From NCBI RefSeq assembly GCF_000968685.2, contig NZ_LAKD02000044.1, positions 1-64,000 of the forward strand: 64,000 nucleotides of DNA. The letters are read 5' to 3'. Numbering within the stretch: position 1 is the stretch's first letter; every line of letters begins with the position of its first letter. This stretch comes from Streptomyces antioxidans. GTDB taxonomy: Bacteria > Actinomycetota > Actinomycetes > Streptomycetales > Streptomycetaceae. Both the position numbers and the translations under genes were made by a program. Shown one piece after another: positions 24,106-33,406 of this stretch. The notes beneath the pieces were generated by a model. It made no database searches and was not told the DNA's origin. It saw only the letters and a list, made by a program, of their open reading frames with translations.

Positions 24106-25155
24106 TCATCGCAGCTTGGGGTCAAGCGCGTCACGCACCGCGTCGCCGAGCATGATGAACGCGAGCACCGTGATGGACAGCGCCCCGGCGGGCCACAGCA
24201 GCATGTGCGGGGCGTTGCGGATCTGGGTCGCGGCCGAGGAGATGTCGATCCCCCAGGAGACGGTGGGCGGTTTGAGCCCCACGCCGAGGAACGACAGCGT
24301 GGCCTCCAGCGAGATGTAGGTGCCCAGCGCGATGGTGGCGACGACGATCACGGGGGCCACGGCGTTGGGCGCGATATGGCGCAGCAGCGTCCGGCCGCTG
24401 CTCGCGCCGAGCACCCGCGCCGCCTGGACGTAGTCGTGCTCCTTGACGGTCACCACCGAGCCGCGTGCGATCCGGGAGATCTGGGGCCAGCCCAGCAGCA
24501 CGATGAAGCCCACCACCGGCCAGACCGAGCCGCTGGTGACCACCGACAGGAAGACCAGCCCGCCCAGCAGGATCGGGATGCCGAAGAAGACATCGGCGAT
24601 CCGCGACAGCAGCGCGTCCCACCAGCCGCCGAAGTACCCGGCGAGCCCGCCCAGCACGCTGCCCAGCAGCGCCGCGCCGAGGGTGGCGCAGATGCCGACG
24701 GTGATGGAGGCGCGGGCTCCGTAGACCGTACGGGTGTAGACGTCGCGGCCCTGGAGGTCATAGCCGAAGGGGTGGCCGGGGGCCGGGCCGTCCTGCGCCC
24801 TGGCCAGGTCGCCGTGGTACGGGTTTCCGCTCGCGATCAGCTGCGGCCAGATCGCGATCACGACGAGAAACAGGATGATCAGCGCGGAGACGACGAAGAC
24901 CGGGTTGCGGCGCAGATCGTGCCAGGCGTCGGTCCACAGGCCCCGCCCGGTGGGCGCGGCCGGGCCGCCGAAGCGGCGGCCGGGCTCCCCGCGCCCGCGC
25001 AGCGGAAGGCGCCAAGGCGGGCGCCGTGGCCCGCCCTTCAGGGGCGGTCCGCCCGTCAGCGACCGGGGGCCGGACGCGGCGGGATCCACCGGACCGCCGC
25101 CGGGCGGTGCGATCGCCTCGGTCATGTCGTAGCGCGTGTCAAAGGGCTCAGGCAT
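24106..25155 (-). CDS. Oligopeptide ABC transporter permease (OppC/DppC type), cluster B
   Basis: Membrane subunit of 349 residues. It has an unusually long Gly/Pro/Arg-rich cytoplasmic N-terminus of about 75 residues before LWTDAWHDLRRNPVFVVSAL and the first helix. The signature FGYDLQGRDVYTRTVYGAR and the EAA loop HDYVQAARVLGASSGRTLLRH are present, and the C-terminus GDAVRDALDPKLR equals that of cluster A. The ATG at 25155 overlaps the upstream permease stop by 8 bases, the same overlap as in cluster A. An internal ATG about 10 codons later is an alternative start. Confidence 0.92.
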   Translation of the reverse strand: MPEPFDTRYDMTEAIAPPGGGPVDPAASGPRSLTGGPPLKGGPRRPPWRLPLRGRGEPGRRFGGPAAPTGRGLWTDAWHDLRRNPVFVVSALIILFLVVIAIWPQLIASGNPYHGDLARAQDGPAPGHPFGYDLQGRDVYTRTVYGARASITVGICATLGAALLGSVLGGLAGYFGGWWDALLSRIADVFFGIPILLGGLVFLSVVTSGSVWPVVGFIVLLGWPQISRIARGSVVTVKEHDYVQAARVLGASSGRTLLRHIAPNAVAPVIVVATIALGTYISLEATLSFLGVGLKPPTVSWGIDISSAATQIRNAPHMLLWPAGALSITVLAFIMLGDAVRDALDPKLR

Positions 25156-26071
25156 ACCGGATCCTCGGGTCGAGCACGGCGTAGAGGAGGTCGACGAGCA
25201 GATTGGCGAGCAGGAAGACGATCACCAGGATGGTCACGAAGCCGACGACGGTCGGCGAGTTCTGGCGCAGGATGCCCTGGTAGAGCTGGTAGCCCACGCC
25301 ATGGATGTTGAAGATCCGCTCGGTGACGATGGCCCCGCCCATGAGCGCGCCGATGTCGGTACCGATGAACGTCACCACCGGGATCAGCGAGTTGCGCAGC
25401 AGATGGCGGGTGACGATCCGGCGGCGCGGCAGCCCCTTGGCCACGGCGGTGCGGACGTAGTCGGCGCGGGCGTTCTCCACGATGGAGGTACGGGTGAGAC
25501 GGGTGGTGTACGCGAGGGACACCAGCCCCAGCACCACCCCGGGCAGCAGCAGTTCGTTCAGCGGCGCCCCCGGGGAGACCGACGGCCTGGCCAAGCCCCA
25601 GCTCACGCCGAACAGATACTGCAGCACCGTGCCGCTGACGAACGTCGGGACGGAGACCACGACCAGGGTGAGCAGCAGTACCGAGGTGTCGAGGCCCCGG
25701 CCCCGGCGCAGCCCGCTGAGGACGCCCAGGGTGATCCCCAGCGCCATCTCGAACGCGACGGCCACGAGGGTGAGCCGGAGGGTGATGGGGAACGCGCTCG
25801 CCATCAGCTCGGTCACCGGCTGCCCGTTGAAGGCCGTGCCGAAGTGGCCGCCGAAGATCTGCCCCATGTAGTGCGCGTACTGCCGCCACAGCGGCTCATC
25901 GAGGAAGAGGTCCTTACGGATCCGGGCGGCGGTGGCGGGGTCGGGGGCCTTGTCGCCGAAGAGCGCGGCCACCGGGTCGCCGAGCGCGTACACCATGAAG
26001 AAGATCAGGAACGTGGAGCCGATGAAGACCGGGATCATCTGCAGCAGCCGCCGCAGCGCATAGCGGCCCAT
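25148..26071 (-). CDS. Oligopeptide ABC transporter permease (OppB/DppB type), cluster B
   Basis: Membrane subunit of 307 residues beginning MGRYALRRLLQMIPVFIGST, nearly the same as the cluster A protein. It has about six membrane helices, the EAA loop ADYVRTAVAKGLPRRRIVTRH, and the C-terminus LLYAVLDPRIRYA. It starts only 3 bases after the binding-protein stop, so unlike cluster A and bldK there is no room for a stem-loop here. Confidence 0.93.
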   Translation of the reverse strand: MGRYALRRLLQMIPVFIGSTFLIFFMVYALGDPVAALFGDKAPDPATAARIRKDLFLDEPLWRQYAHYMGQIFGGHFGTAFNGQPVTELMASAFPITLRLTLVAVAFEMALGITLGVLSGLRRGRGLDTSVLLLTLVVVSVPTFVSGTVLQYLFGVSWGLARPSVSPGAPLNELLLPGVVLGLVSLAYTTRLTRTSIVENARADYVRTAVAKGLPRRRIVTRHLLRNSLIPVVTFIGTDIGALMGGAIVTERIFNIHGVGYQLYQGILRQNSPTVVGFVTILVIVFLLANLLVDLLYAVLDPRIRYA

Positions 26072-26074
26072 GGC

Positions 26075-27775
26075 TCAGCCGACCCTGATCTGTGAGTAGA
26101 CCGGCACGCTGAACTGATTGAGCGCCACCTCGCTGAGCCGCTGTGAATAGCCCGCGCTGCCGTTCTGGTACCACAGCGGAATGGCGGGCATCTGCTCGGC
26201 GAGGACCTTCTCCGCGTCCCGGAAACCGGCGATGGCACGGCCGTCGGCGGAGGCGGCGTTGGCCTGGTTGACCAGCCTGTCGAAGCCGGTGTCGCTGAAG
26301 TGGCCGTCGTTGGAGGAGGCGCCGGTGTAGTACAGCGGCTGGAGGAAGTTCTGGATCAGCGGATAGTCCATCTGCCAGCCGGCCCGGAACGGCCCGGTCA
26401 TCTTCTTCCCCGCCATCTTGTTGCGGTAGTCGGCGAAGGTGCCGACCGGTTTGCCGACACAGGCCCGGTCGTTCCGCAGCACGGTGTTGACGCTGTTGCA
26501 GACCGCGTCCACCCAGTCCTTGTGGGAGCCGGTGTCGGCGTTGTACGTGATCGTCATCCGGCCGCCCGGCAGCCCGCCGCCCGCCTTGATCAGCTTGCGC
26601 GCCCGTACCGGGTCGTAGCGGCAGGCCTCGCCGCACAGCCCGGGCCGGTAGCCGCCCTGGTGGCGCAGGACCGGCGAGGTCCAGTCGGTCGCGGGGGTGC
26701 GGGTGCCCTGGAAGATCCGCTCGGTGATCTGCTCACGGTTGATCGCCATCGAGATGCCCCGGCGGACCTTGGCCTTCGCCGGGCCGCTCCAGGTGCGGTC
26801 GTACATCGGGAAGGTGAGGGTCTGGATGATCCCGGCGGGCTGGTTGATGTAGCGGTTGCCGAGGTCGGAGCGGACGAACTTCAGCTGCTGCGCCGGGACA
26901 TCGTCGACCAGATCGAGATTGCCCGCCTGGAGATCGGTGTAGGCGGTGTTGCTGTCGGTGTAGACGCGCAGGTCGACGCCCTTGTTACGGGCCTTGTCCG
27001 GACCGGGGTAGCCGCCCCAGGCCCGCAGCTTCATCACCGAGCCCTTGGCGTACGACCGCACCTGGTACGGGCCGTTGCCGATGGGCTTCCTCAGCCAGGC
27101 GGCATGGTCCTCGAAGAACGCCCGGGGCAGCGGCACATAGGCGTTGTAGCCGAGCGTCTTGGGCCAGGTGGAGAACTTCTGGGTGAGCCGGACGGTGAAG
27201 GTCCGGTCGTTGCTGACCCGCAGCCCGGAGAGGGTCTTGGCGGTGGGGGCGCCGCCGGAGGCGGGGTGCACCTTGTCATAGCCCTCGATGTACTCGAAGA
27301 AGTAGGCGTTGCGCTGCTTGTGGTCGATCTGGGCGCCGTAGTTCCAGGCGTTCACGAAGGAGGCGGCGGTGACCTTCTCCCCATTGGCGAACCGCCAGCC
27401 CTTCTTGAGGGTGATGGTGTAGTTCCGCTGGTCGGAGCTCTCGATCCGCTCCGCGAGCGCGTTCTTGGCCTCGCCGGTCCTCGGGTCGTAACGCTTGAGC
27501 CCCCGGAAGATCATGTCCAGGACCTTGCCGCCCTGGACGTCATTGGTGTTGGCGGGCTCCAGCGGATTGGGGGGATCGCCCCAGGAGGAACGGACGACCC
27601 CGGCATCGGTTCCGCCACCTCCGGCGCCGCAGGCCGTCATGGTGGGAGCGGTGGTCGCGGCCGTCGCGATCAGGACGACGGCGCGCAGGGATCGCCGGGC
27701 GCGCAGGGCGTGTACGGGACGCGGGGCGCCCAGGGAAGCCCGGGTACGCAGGGCATACGGGGCTACGCGACGCAT
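26075..27775 (-). CDS. Oligopeptide-binding lipoprotein, cluster B
   Basis: A 566-residue family-5 solute-binding protein, first gene of cluster B. The ATG at 27775 follows GGGAGG. A long Arg-rich N-region and the hydrophobic segment VVLIATAATTAPTMTAC give a lipoprotein signal with Cys at about residue 49. Features shared with cluster A include NPLEPANTNDVQGGKVLD, KKGWRFANGEKVTAASFV, GNGPYQVRSY and KDWVDAVCNSV. The N-region is longer than usual, so an internal start is possible. Peptide specificity cannot be predicted. Confidence 0.92.
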   Translation of the reverse strand: MRRVAPYALRTRASLGAPRPVHALRARRSLRAVVLIATAATTAPTMTACGAGGGGTDAGVVRSSWGDPPNPLEPANTNDVQGGKVLDMIFRGLKRYDPRTGEAKNALAERIESSDQRNYTITLKKGWRFANGEKVTAASFVNAWNYGAQIDHKQRNAYFFEYIEGYDKVHPASGGAPTAKTLSGLRVSNDRTFTVRLTQKFSTWPKTLGYNAYVPLPRAFFEDHAAWLRKPIGNGPYQVRSYAKGSVMKLRAWGGYPGPDKARNKGVDLRVYTDSNTAYTDLQAGNLDLVDDVPAQQLKFVRSDLGNRYINQPAGIIQTLTFPMYDRTWSGPAKAKVRRGISMAINREQITERIFQGTRTPATDWTSPVLRHQGGYRPGLCGEACRYDPVRARKLIKAGGGLPGGRMTITYNADTGSHKDWVDAVCNSVNTVLRNDRACVGKPVGTFADYRNKMAGKKMTGPFRAGWQMDYPLIQNFLQPLYYTGASSNDGHFSDTGFDRLVNQANAASADGRAIAGFRDAEKVLAEQMPAIPLWYQNGSAGYSQRLSEVALNQFSVPVYSQIRVG

Positions 27776-27833
27776 GGCGCCTCCCGACGATCCGGTCCAA
27801 GATCGGCCTTACGGGGCATCCGGCGGATCGATC

Positions 27834-27940
27834 CCCTCCCCGCCCCTTCCCGATACTGGGGCTCTGCCCCAGACCCCGGGGGTCCAGGGGCGAAGCCCCT
27901 GGTTTCGGGAAGGGGCGGGGAGCAGCCCGCCGCAGGCGAC
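27834..27940. repeat. Dispersed GC-rich repeat as an inverted pair (copies 2 and 3)
   Basis: Two copies of the repeat lie head to head. Positions 27834-27876 are the reverse complement of the element (CTCCCCGCCCCTTCCCGA ...), and 27879-27940 the direct form with CGGGAAGGGGCGGGGAG and the CCCGCCGCAGGCGAC tail. The two arms can pair over about 40 bases with few mismatches. This lies in the divergent gap (27776-28170) between cluster B and the epoxide hydrolase, which holds no gene. Confidence 0.75.
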
Positions 27941-28039
27941 AAGATCAGTCGGACACCACCTAGGCCCATCTGACATCCGCACCGCCGGTGGCGCACGCCG
28001 ATGACCGCTGTCCGGGGTGGCGGGGCCGGAGACGCGGGA

Positions 28040-28111
28040 GGTTCGCCACCGGGGGCGCGGTTTGCCAGCGGGCATCGCGGTTCGCCACCGGGGGTCGCGG
28101 TCTGCCATGCC
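28040..28111. repeat. Two-copy tandem repeat, period 39 bp
   Basis: GGTTCGCCACCGGGGG occurs at 28040 and 28079, each followed by a similar GCGGTTTGCCA/GCGGTCTGCCA segment. It sits about 60 bases upstream of the epoxide hydrolase start. Confidence 0.6.
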
Positions 28112-28170
28112 CGCCCGGGCGCAGGCGTCGCGGACACTCCCCGTCCGCGACCACGCCTACCGTGCGTCCC

Positions 28171-29295
28171 ATGGAGATCCACCCCTTCCGCATCGCCGTC
28201 CCCGAAGCCGACCTCGACGATCTGCGCCGCCGCCTGGAACGCACCCGCTGGCCGGAGCGGCTTCCGGGCCCCGGCTGGTCCGACGGGGCATCGCCCGACC
28301 ATGTCCGCGAGCTGGCCGGGTACTGGGCCACCGGGTTCGACTGGCGGGCGCAGGAGGCCCGGTTGAACGCGTTCCCGCAGTTCACGACCGAGATCGACGG
28401 ACAGCGGGTGCACTTCCTCCATGTCCGCTCGCCCGAGCCGGATGCCCTGCCGCTGCTGATCACCCATGGCTGGCCGGGCTCGGTCGCGGAGTTCACCGAG
28501 GTCATCGGCCCGCTGACCGATCCGCGCGGACACGGCGGCGATCCGGCCGACGCCTTCCACGTGGTCATCCCGTCCCTCCCCGGCTTCGCCTGCTCCGCCC
28601 CGCCGCGCGAGCCCGGCTGGGGCATCCGCCGCATCGCCACCGCGTGGACGGAGCTGATGCGGCGCCTGGGGTACGAGCGCTACGGCACCCAGGGCGGCGA
28701 CTTCGGGTCGCTGATCTCCCCCGAGGTGGCCCGGGTGGCGCCGTCCCGGGTCGTCGGCGTCCACGTCAACGCCCTGGTGACCATGGGGTCGGCCGACCCG
28801 GCCGGGCCGGGGGAGCTGACCCCGGCCGAGCGCTCACGCCTCACCGGGCTCGAACGCTGGCGGCGCGAGCTGTCCGGCTACGTCGCCATCCAGAGCACCC
28901 GCCCGCAGACCCTGTCCTACGGCCTCGCCGACTCGCCGGTCGGCCAACTGGCCTGGAACGTGGACTGGTTCGCCGCCCACGGCGACAAGCCCCGGGCCCT
29001 CGACCGCGACGCGGTCCTGACGAACGTCTCCCTGTACTGGTTCACCAATACGGCGGGCACGTCCGCCCGCCTCTACAAGGAGGCCGCCCCGGCCTGGGGC
29101 GCACCGCCCGAGCGCTCCGGGGTCCCCACCGGCGTCGCGGTCTTCCGGGGCGACACCGCGATCCGCCGCCTCGCCGAGCCATGGCATGCGATCACCCACT
29201 GGTCGGAGTTCGGGGCGGGCGGGCACTTCGCGGCGATGGAGGTCCCGGAGCTCCTGGTGGGCGACGTACGGACGTTCTTCCGCGACCTGCGCTGA
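28171..29295 (+). CDS. Epoxide hydrolase family alpha/beta-hydrolase
   Basis: A 374-residue enzyme with the N-terminal epoxide-hydrolase domain (MEIHPFRIAVPEADLDDLRR, RWPERL, GWSDGASPDHVRELAGYW), then the alpha/beta-hydrolase core: LLITHGWPGS (oxyanion HGWP), QGGDFGS with the nucleophile Asp, and a C-terminal HFAAMEVPELL with the catalytic His. This matches the soluble/microsomal-type hydrolases that open epoxides to diols; the substrate is unknown. There is no ribosome site, but TACCGT at 28158-28163 ends seven bases before the ATG, so the mRNA is probably leaderless. Confidence 0.9.
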   Translation: MEIHPFRIAVPEADLDDLRRRLERTRWPERLPGPGWSDGASPDHVRELAGYWATGFDWRAQEARLNAFPQFTTEIDGQRVHFLHVRSPEPDALPLLITHGWPGSVAEFTEVIGPLTDPRGHGGDPADAFHVVIPSLPGFACSAPPREPGWGIRRIATAWTELMRRLGYERYGTQGGDFGSLISPEVARVAPSRVVGVHVNALVTMGSADPAGPGELTPAERSRLTGLERWRRELSGYVAIQSTRPQTLSYGLADSPVGQLAWNVDWFAAHGDKPRALDRDAVLTNVSLYWFTNTAGTSARLYKEAAPAWGAPPERSGVPTGVAVFRGDTAIRRLAEPWHAITHWSEFGAGGHFAAMEVPELLVGDVRTFFRDLR

Positions 29296-29342
29296 CCTGC
29301 GCTGGCCTGCGTCGACCGTGACGGGACCGGCCCTCGGGAACG

Positions 29343-29888
29343 TCATCTCGCCAGGATCGCGCTCGCGACCACATCGAAGAGGTGATCGGCGCGCGCCGCG
29401 AGCGAGGGCTGGTCGCCGAGCCATGCGAGCGCCGCGATCAGCGCGAAGAGATCGGTGCCGTCGATGTCGGTCCGCGCCGTCCCCGCCTCCTGGGCGCGGA
29501 CGAGGAGCCGCGTACCGGCCGCGCGCAGGGTGACACACGAAGCGTGGAGCGCCGATTCGGTGTCCTCGATGGCGGCGGCCATCAGCACGGTCACGCCCCG
29601 GTACTCGGTGGTCCACGCGACGCAGTCCCGTAGCCACGACACCAGCGCGTCTTCGGGCGAGCCCGACGCTTCGAGTGCGCCCGCCCGCGCCGCCAGCTCG
29701 TCGAAGCTGGTGTGGAGCAGGGCCTCGAGCAGCGCCTCGCGGGTCGGGAAGTGACGGAGCAGGGTCGCGAGCCCCATACCGGCCCGGCGCGCGATATCGC
29801 GCAGCGACGCGTCGACGCCCTGCTCGGCGATGACGGTGCCCGCGATGGCGAGCAGGTGGTCACGGTTCTTCCTGGCGTCGGCCCGCAT
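29343..29888 (-). CDS. TetR-family transcriptional regulator
   Basis: A 181-residue repressor starting MRADARKNRDHLLAIAGTVI at 29888, chosen because GAGGGG lies four bases upstream; the frame is open for another 40 codons. The helix-turn-helix (about 24-48) reads ASLRDIARRAGMGLATLLRHF. The C-terminal ligand domain resembles the SbtR-like TetR group (tryptophan-rich HTEYRGVTVLMAAAI region). It is divergent from the reductase gene at 29999, and three operator-like repeats lie between them, so it most likely represses that gene and itself. Confidence 0.92.
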   Translation of the reverse strand: MRADARKNRDHLLAIAGTVIAEQGVDASLRDIARRAGMGLATLLRHFPTREALLEALLHTSFDELAARAGALEASGSPEDALVSWLRDCVAWTTEYRGVTVLMAAAIEDTESALHASCVTLRAAGTRLLVRAQEAGTARTDIDGTDLFALIAALAWLGDQPSLAARADHLFDVVASAILAR

Positions 29889-29902
29889 CTGCCCCTCTTG
29901 AC

Positions 29903-29962
29903 TATCCGGATCAGTGGTCCATATATTCGGATCAGTGGTACGGATATCCGGATCACTGATCC
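29903..29962. promoter_or_regulatory. Triple operator with 21-bp spacing
   Basis: Three copies of TATYCGGATCASTGRT start at 29903, 29924 and 29945, exactly 21 bp apart, that is two helical turns. Each contains a palindromic core: GGATCAGTGGTCC centred at 29914, GGATCAGTGGTAC at 29935 and the perfect GGATCACTGATCC at 29956. Located between the divergent TetR and reductase starts. Confidence 0.8.
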
Positions 29963-29998
29963 GATCAGCGTATCCCCTGGCAGGGGCAGGAGAAAACG

Positions 29999-31111
29999 AT
30001 GCCAACACCCACCATGAGGGCGATCCGGCTGCATGACTTCGGCGGCCCCGAGGTGCTGCGCTACGAGGAGGTGCCGGTTCCGGAGCCGGGGCCCGGTGAG
30101 GTACTGATCCGCGTACACGCGGTCGGCCTCAACCCTCCCGACTGGTACGTGCGCGAGGGGATGCCCGACATCGCTCCCGAGCTCAGGCCCCCGTTCGAGC
30201 TCCCCCTGATCCCGGGGACCGATGTCTCGGGCGTCGTGGCGGCCGTCGCCGACGGCGTCAGCGGTCTCGCGGCCGGGGACGAGGTGGTCGGCCTGCTGCG
30301 CTTCCCCACCGCGCTCCAGGGCAGCGCGTACGCCGAATACGTCACCGCACCGGCGTCCGACCTCGCCCGCAAGCCCGCCGCGGTCGGCCATGTGCACGCC
30401 GCCGGGCTGCCCATGTCGGGGCTGACCGCGTGGCAGTTCTTGATCGAGCTCGGGCATGACCACCCCTCGCCGTTCCAGGCGGCCCGGCACCGCCCGATCG
30501 CCCTCGACGGCGGGACCACGGTGCTCATCAACGGCGCCGCCGGCGGCGTGGGACACCTCGCGCTCCAACTGGCCAAGTGGAAGGGGGCCCGCGTCATCGC
30601 CGTGGCCTCCGGGGCCCACGAGACGTTCCTGCGCGGGCTCGGCGCCGACGCGTTCATCGACTACACCAAGGAGCGCCCCGAGGAGGTGGCCCATGACGTC
30701 GATCTCGTCCTGGACACCGTCGGGGGCCCCGACAGCAGGCGCTTCCTGCGCACCCTCAAGCGCGGCGGATCCCTCTACCCGGTGTACTTCGGCGAGTTCG
30801 ACGACGAGGAGAACGCGAGGCTGGGCGTCACGGTCACGGGCACCCAGGTCCGCTCGGACGGCGCGCAACTCGCCGAACTGGGGCACCTGCTCGACGCGGG
30901 CACGCTGCGCGTCGCGGTGGCCAGCACCTTTCCGCTCGCGGAGGCCCGAGCGGCGCACGAACGCGCCTCCCGGGGCCATATCCAGGGCAAGATCGTGCTC
31001 ACGGTCGGCTGGGAACGAGCCCTCCGGACGCGCGGCGAAGGCGGACACGTCGCTCCCCGGGAGGGGTCCCGGGCGGTCCCGCGGATGATGGGCCGCCCAC
31101 AGCCGAGGTGA
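29999..31111 (+). CDS. NADPH-dependent quinone reductase/alcohol dehydrogenase-like oxidoreductase
   Basis: A 370-residue medium-chain dehydrogenase of the zinc-free quinone reductase kind. GroES-like domain: MRAIRLHDFGGPEVLRYEEV and PGTDVSGVVAAV. Rossmann fold: VLINGAAGGVGHLALQLAKW, about 176-195. The C-terminal family motif GKIVLTV is followed by an extra, low-complexity Arg-rich tail of about 35 residues. The cofactor motif AAGGVG is typical for NAD(P)H binding. ATG 29999 follows AGGAG at a spacing of 6. It is divergent from, and probably repressed by, the TetR protein, and likely detoxifies an electrophile or quinone that is the TetR ligand. Confidence 0.88.
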   Translation: MPTPTMRAIRLHDFGGPEVLRYEEVPVPEPGPGEVLIRVHAVGLNPPDWYVREGMPDIAPELRPPFELPLIPGTDVSGVVAAVADGVSGLAAGDEVVGLLRFPTALQGSAYAEYVTAPASDLARKPAAVGHVHAAGLPMSGLTAWQFLIELGHDHPSPFQAARHRPIALDGGTTVLINGAAGGVGHLALQLAKWKGARVIAVASGAHETFLRGLGADAFIDYTKERPEEVAHDVDLVLDTVGGPDSRRFLRTLKRGGSLYPVYFGEFDDEENARLGVTVTGTQVRSDGAQLAELGHLLDAGTLRVAVASTFPLAEARAAHERASRGHIQGKIVLTVGWERALRTRGEGGHVAPREGSRAVPRMMGRPQPR

Positions 31112-31129
31112 ACGTGAGGAAGTCCCGCC

Positions 31130-31327
31130 ATGACCCCCGTACAAGTCAACTGGCTCTCCATCGTGCTCGGCCCCATCGCCGTCATCGCCCTGCTGTCCGC
31201 CTTCTCCGCGCAGCGCTCGGCGGTCAAGCGGGGCGAGTCCATGCCCGGCTGGGGCAAGGCCGTACAGGGCGTGGGGATCGTCTTCGTCCTGTTCGTGGCC
31301 CTGTCCAACATGATGTGGGGTACCTGA
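31130..31327 (+). CDS. Small two-helix membrane protein
   Basis: A 65-residue protein with hydrophobic segments at about 8-27 (WLSIVLGPIAVIALLSAFSA) and 46-62 (VQGVGIVFVLFVALSNM) and a short basic loop between them. GAGGAAG precedes the ATG. It begins 18 bases after the reductase gene and is probably co-transcribed. No family function is known to me. Confidence 0.65.
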   Translation: MTPVQVNWLSIVLGPIAVIALLSAFSAQRSAVKRGESMPGWGKAVQGVGIVFVLFVALSNMMWGT

Positions 31328-31403
31328 GGCGGGCGGGCCGGGGCGCCGTCCTCGGCCGGGCCGTGGGACGGGCGGAGAGCGCCGTTCGCCTATGATCGCG
31401 AAC

Positions 31404-32186
31404 GTGCCGCAGAACGACCTCCAGCGCATCGTCGACTTCCGGATCTCCTTCGCCCGCCGACAGGCCGGTGAGGTGCGGGAGGTGCCGGGCGGTTTCCTGG
31501 TGCTGCACCGGGAGTACGCACGCTCCCATGAGCACAATCAGCTCCACATCACCGGCCCCGCCGACCCCGGGGGGCTGCCCGCGCTCGCCGATGAGGCCAT
31601 GGCCTTCCTGCCGCACCGCCGGATCACGGTCCATGACGAGGCCCTGGGCGCGCTCTGTGTGCCCGCGCTCGAACGGGCCGGATACACCCATGTCACCGAG
31701 GTGCTGATGGCCCACACCGGGCCGGCGCCGGAGCCCGGGGCGGCCGATGTGGTGGAGCGGGAGCTGGGGCCCCATCCGCACGGGCTGCTGCGGCGGGCGG
31801 TGACGGCGCAGCAGTGGCGGTGGATGCCGGACGCGGACGAGAAGACCGTGCACGACCTGGTGGAGCGGCGCACCGCCCGGCGGGCCGGCGCCGAGGAGGT
31901 GCGCTTCCTCGCCGCCCATGACGACGGCGGCGAGATCGCCTCCTGGGCCGATCTGTATCTGGAGCCCGCCGCCGGGGTCGCCCAGATCGAGGAGGTGGCG
32001 ACCGCCCAGCCGTATCTGCGCCGGGGTCACGCCGACGCCGTGCTGGCCGAGGCGCTGCGCCGCGCGGCGGCCGCCGGGTGCGCGCTGCGGTTCCTCGTCG
32101 CCGACCAGGACGACTGGCCGCTGGGCTGGTACGGCCGCCGCGGCTTCACCCCCGTCGGCCGTGCGCACTCCTTCTCGCGGTTCTGA
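31404..32186 (+). CDS. GNAT-family N-acetyltransferase
   Basis: A 260-residue acetyltransferase. The C-terminal half holds the GNAT fold: ASWADLYLEPAAGVAQIEEV and VATAQPYLRRGHADAVLAEA (acetyl-CoA loop), and WYGRRGFTPVGRAHSF at the end. The N-terminal half looks like a second, degenerate GNAT-like domain. I chose GTG 31404: TATGAT at 31391-31396 is a good -10, exactly seven bases before it, giving a leaderless mRNA, whereas the ATG four codons earlier lies inside that hexamer. The substrate is unknown. Confidence 0.85.
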   Translation: MPQNDLQRIVDFRISFARRQAGEVREVPGGFLVLHREYARSHEHNQLHITGPADPGGLPALADEAMAFLPHRRITVHDEALGALCVPALERAGYTHVTEVLMAHTGPAPEPGAADVVERELGPHPHGLLRRAVTAQQWRWMPDADEKTVHDLVERRTARRAGAEEVRFLAAHDDGGEIASWADLYLEPAAGVAQIEEVATAQPYLRRGHADAVLAEALRRAAAAGCALRFLVADQDDWPLGWYGRRGFTPVGRAHSFSRF

Positions 32187-32203
32187 GGCCCCGGTTCGGC
32201 TCG

Positions 32204-32246
32204 TTACGGCTCCCGCCCGGTCCTTTAACGGCTCCTGCCCGGTCCC

Positions 32247-32256
<10 letters not shown>
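32204..32256. repeat. Three-unit tandem repeat across the bldKE stop codon
   Basis: On the minus strand GGAGCCGTAA (last codons and stop of bldKE) is repeated as GGAGCCGTTA and GGAGCCGTAA, spaced 21-22 bases apart by GGACCGGGC-type linkers. It lies in the 60-base gap between the convergent acetyltransferase and bldKE genes. Confidence 0.7.
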
Positions 32257-33380
<1,124 letters not shown>

Positions 33381-33406
33381 GCGTCAGCGCTCCTAAGCCC
33401 TGGTCC

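Noticed and set aside
22024..27775. Cluster B as the true bldK operon
   Set aside because: Its order starts with the binding protein; the bldK order, permease-binding protein-permease-ATPase-ATPase, is found only at 32247-38451.
29591..31537. 648-codon frame on the minus strand over the reductase gene
   Set aside because: Antisense shadow; the reductase and TetR genes have real domains and a ribosome site.
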